DNA of 8,490 nucleotides from assembly GCA_013824385.1 (NCBI GenBank), contig PNNU01000126.1, positions 1-8,490 of the forward strand, in the 5' to 3' direction. Below are positions 7,057 to 8,490 of this stretch, in pieces. Each line of letters starts with the position of its first letter. Position 1 is the stretch's first letter. The position numbers and the translations under genes were made by a program. Under the pieces are notes generated by a model. It did no database searches. It worked only from the letters and a program-made list of their open reading frames with translations, and was not told the DNA's origin. Source of the stretch: Anaerolinea sp. Lineage in GTDB: Bacteria; Chloroflexota; Anaerolineae; Anaerolineales; Anaerolineaceae.

Positions 7057-8145
7057 TTAACCGAGTCCGTCTCGCTCGCCGTTGTAAACAAGACTGGCGG
7101 CCCTTGACCAGGCAAAGGTGATCAGGCAGTTGTAGAGCCCCCACATGTTGATGGTATGGTTAAATTCTTCATCCGGTGTGTTGGCTGTCATGCTTCCAAT
7201 TTGAGAATGCCAATTATTCTTCAGTTTTTCCAGTTCGAGGTCGGCCTGCTTCAGCGATCCGAATCTGGCAAGGGTCCGTTTGCCGATTGTGCGCGCATCG
7301 CCGATGCCCAACAAGACCATGATCTCGCGGCTTTCGCCTGGCTGTAAGGTAATTTCGGTTTGCAAGCTGCCGCAGCCGTTGTCGCCATAAGCGTTGCTGT
7401 TGGTGCATTTACCGTTTTCGACAGCAGCGGGATTGTGATATCCGTGGTAGGTGCCCAAGAAAGCTTCACGGCTGGTGTCGTAGCCTGTAACTGGTGAGCC
7501 TACCATGCCGATCCAGGTGTTCATGGCGCTGTCATCTTCAACATACGATTCAGTCTCTTTGTTCAGATTATCTTGAATCGAGATGCGCAGCAGGTTATCT
7601 TCGATGCGCGTGCCCTGAATGATAAACAGCGAATATTGCAGATTTACGGTATCTTGAAAGGTATTCCACTGGTTGGAAAATTCGCAGAAAGAGAAGACGG
7701 ACAGGTCACGAGGGCGATCACTTTCGTTAGTAACTTTTAGCCGCCAATATTCAAAACACTCACCAATGGGTACAAAATAAGTAGTTTCGCTTTTAATGCC
7801 GCAGTAACTGGATTCAATGGTGGTATATGCGGTGCCATGCCGGCAAATGGAGCTGTATTGTTCTAGCGGTTTACCCACCGGCTGCCATGAGGCGGACCAA
7901 TAATCTCCGCTCTGCCGGTCTCTGAGATAAAAATAACGGCCTGGTTGATCCATGGGCACGCTATTAAATCTAAGCCGCAAGAAGCGTCCTTTGGCGCCGG
8001 ACTTGTAGAATCCGTATCCGCCGGCATTATTGGTAATGATGGCGCCATATTCGGTGGAACCCAGATAGTTACTCCATGATTGAGGCGTATCAGGCCTGGT
8101 TATCACGTATTCTTTTTTATCGTCGTCAAAGTATCCGTATTGCAT
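7057..8145 (-). CDS. GH94 phosphorylase, N-terminal fragment up to the TAA
   Basis: These 362 residues cover the N-terminal beta-sandwich (about 1-270), the helical linker, and the first helix of the (alpha/alpha)6 barrel, ending SLVYNGERDGLG. The sandwich carries typical GH94 features: QSWSNYLG, GGYGFYK, the Arg-rich RFLRLRFNSVP, and GRYFYLRD. It lacks the general acid and the phosphate site, so if translation ends at the TAA the product cannot be an active phosphorylase. Its start codon and ribosome binding site are those of the whole gene. Confidence 0.7.
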   Translation of the reverse strand: MQYGYFDDDKKEYVITRPDTPQSWSNYLGSTEYGAIITNNAGGYGFYKSGAKGRFLRLRFNSVPMDQPGRYFYLRDRQSGDYWSASWQPVGKPLEQYSSICRHGTAYTTIESSYCGIKSETTYFVPIGECFEYWRLKVTNESDRPRDLSVFSFCEFSNQWNTFQDTVNLQYSLFIIQGTRIEDNLLRISIQDNLNKETESYVEDDSAMNTWIGMVGSPVTGYDTSREAFLGTYHGYHNPAAVENGKCTNSNAYGDNGCGSLQTEITLQPGESREIMVLLGIGDARTIGKRTLARFGSLKQADLELEKLKNNWHSQIGSMTANTPDEEFNHTINMWGLYNCLITFAWSRAASLVYNGERDGLG

Positions 8146-8176
8146 TTCAATCTCCTTTTGCAGGCTTCATCGAAAA

Positions 8177-8228
8177 GAAACGGGTCAGGCAAGAAAAATT
8201 CAAATAATTCTTCCGTCTTTCCCGTTTC
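8177..8228 (-). promoter_or_regulatory. Intercistronic stem-loop between the two GH94 genes
   Basis: GAAACGGG (8177-8184) and CCCGTTTC (8221-8228) form a perfect 8-bp stem. A second 5-bp stem (AAGAA 8191-8195 with TTCTT 8208-8212) lies inside it. On the transcribed strand the outer stem ends in CCCGTTTC followed by TTTTC, so it could act as a partial terminator after the first GH94 gene. I see no promoter between it and the next start codon at 8145, which argues for an operon-tuning or mRNA-processing stem rather than a full stop. Confidence 0.45.
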
Positions 8229-8303
8229 ATATGGTTCATCTTTTGACTGTCCCGGATTTCTTCACTGAAAACTGCCGTTGCTGAATCAAGAACATTATTC
8301 AGT

Positions 8304-8490
8304 TTATTTTAAGGTCACAACCACACTTACTTCTTTTGTACCTTCAACGGGCAAGGGAATCACATTGCCGGAAATGGCATTTCCATCCACGGTTAATGAA
8401 ACGACATTACCTTTACCCAAACGTTCAACCTTGATCTTGTAAGTCACATTGCGATATTTACGAACGGCTTCGAAACCCTGCCAGGTAGTT
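8304..8490 (-). CDS. Second GH94-type phosphorylase, C-terminal end, cut by window edge
   Basis: The last 61 residues before the TAA at 8304-8306; the rest of the gene lies beyond the right edge. The segment begins TWQGFEAVRKYRNVTYKIKV, continues VVSLTVDGNAISGNVIPLP, and ends VSVVVTLK. It follows the same pattern as the C-terminal domain of the neighbouring GH94 protein: KWDGFSVKRMFRGKEINISV, then VKQLTLNGIQIKGNLIPAE, then QVEVWM. It is therefore read as the C-terminal beta domain of a second, diverged GH94 enzyme. A cellodextrin, oligoglucan or cellobiose phosphorylase would all fit; the catalytic part is not visible. It would be the upstream gene of the cluster, 158 bases before the next GH94 start codon. 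The name rests on a short conserved tail, so it is less certain than its neighbour. Confidence 0.65.
   Translation of the reverse strand, partial: TTWQGFEAVRKYRNVTYKIKVERLGKGNVVSLTVDGNAISGNVIPLPVEGTKEVSVVVTLK

Larger units (their letters stand above)
5746..8145 (-). pseudogene. GH94 beta-glycoside phosphorylase with one in-frame TAA (codon 363)
   Basis: Read as one frame this is 799 codons plus the final TAA, the normal size for GH94 disaccharide phosphorylases. These cytoplasmic enzymes split beta-linked disaccharides or oligosaccharides with phosphate, giving alpha-glucose 1-phosphate. The family start MQYGYFDDDKKEYVITRPDT is present, preceded by a strong AAAAGGAGA Shine-Dalgarno (8151-8159). 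The general acid is D489 in DWNDC, close to the D490 I recall for a cellobiose phosphorylase. H640 in FNHTQGW and the TSWLTG segment fit the phosphate site. Codon 363 (7057-7059) is TAA where GLG[Y/F]RDSVQD is expected. Frame and similarity are kept on both sides, so this is a substitution, not a frameshift. A recent nonsense mutation, a sequencing error or readthrough are all possible. Cellobiose, laminaribiose or another beta-glucoside could be the substrate. Confidence 0.85.

Noticed and set aside
7045..7071. Frameshift as the cause of the split GH94 gene
   Set aside because: The stop at 7057-7059 and the downstream GTG at 7045-7047 are in the same frame (12 bases apart), and conserved residues continue without loss, so one substituted base explains it.
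6346..7107. Open plus-strand frame of 253 codons opposite the GH94 gene, crossing the in-frame TAA
   Set aside because: The minus strand encodes conserved GH94 catalytic motifs across the same bases. The antisense translation is not recognisable and has no supporting signals.
8147..8236. Short minus-strand frame (about 30 codons) ending one base before the GH94 start codon
   Set aside because: No Shine-Dalgarno precedes it, it overlaps the intercistronic stem-loop, and the peptide is not recognisable. Translational coupling cannot be supported.

Overview
The window looks like a chromosomal stretch from a free-living bacterium of moderate G+C that ferments plant-type sugars. The mix of an FdrA-type protein, GH94 phosphorylases, a GH1 glucosidase and a large membrane GGDEF/EAL protein would fit an Anaerolineae-like member of the Chloroflexota. 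That placement is inference from gene content; there is no rRNA or marker gene to confirm it.

Left part (1-1468, all minus strand). The 5' end of an fdrA-like gene runs off the left edge. Upstream of it lies a leader of about 200 nt with a good extended -10 promoter and an intrinsic terminator that ends just before the fdrA ribosome binding site, which is the layout of a transcription attenuator. Next comes a separate monocistronic gene for a 241-residue GNAT-like protein, with its own near-consensus promoter and a strong intrinsic terminator.

Middle (1695-4202, plus strand). A single gene encodes an 819-residue cyclic-di-GMP protein: about ten membrane helices, a signalling helix, an intact GGDEF domain with an inhibitory I-site, and an intact EAL domain. 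It ends in an intrinsic terminator and converges on the next cluster.

Right part (4208-8490, minus strand, read right to left). This is a cytoplasmic beta-glucoside cluster: the C-terminus of one GH94 phosphorylase (cut by the right edge), a second GH94 phosphorylase, then a GH1 beta-glucosidase. The phosphorylases would split beta-linked glucose oligosaccharides with phosphate to give a sugar 1-phosphate, and the GH1 enzyme would hydrolyse remaining beta-glucosides. The second GH94 gene carries one in-frame TAA at codon 363, in a conserved active-site segment where an aromatic residue is expected. The rest of the reading frame is intact on both sides.

The two points most worth checking are the fdrA attenuator leader, which I could not match to a known riboswitch class, and the single ochre codon inside the otherwise intact GH94 gene. 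No mobile element, CRISPR array, tRNA or rRNA was seen.
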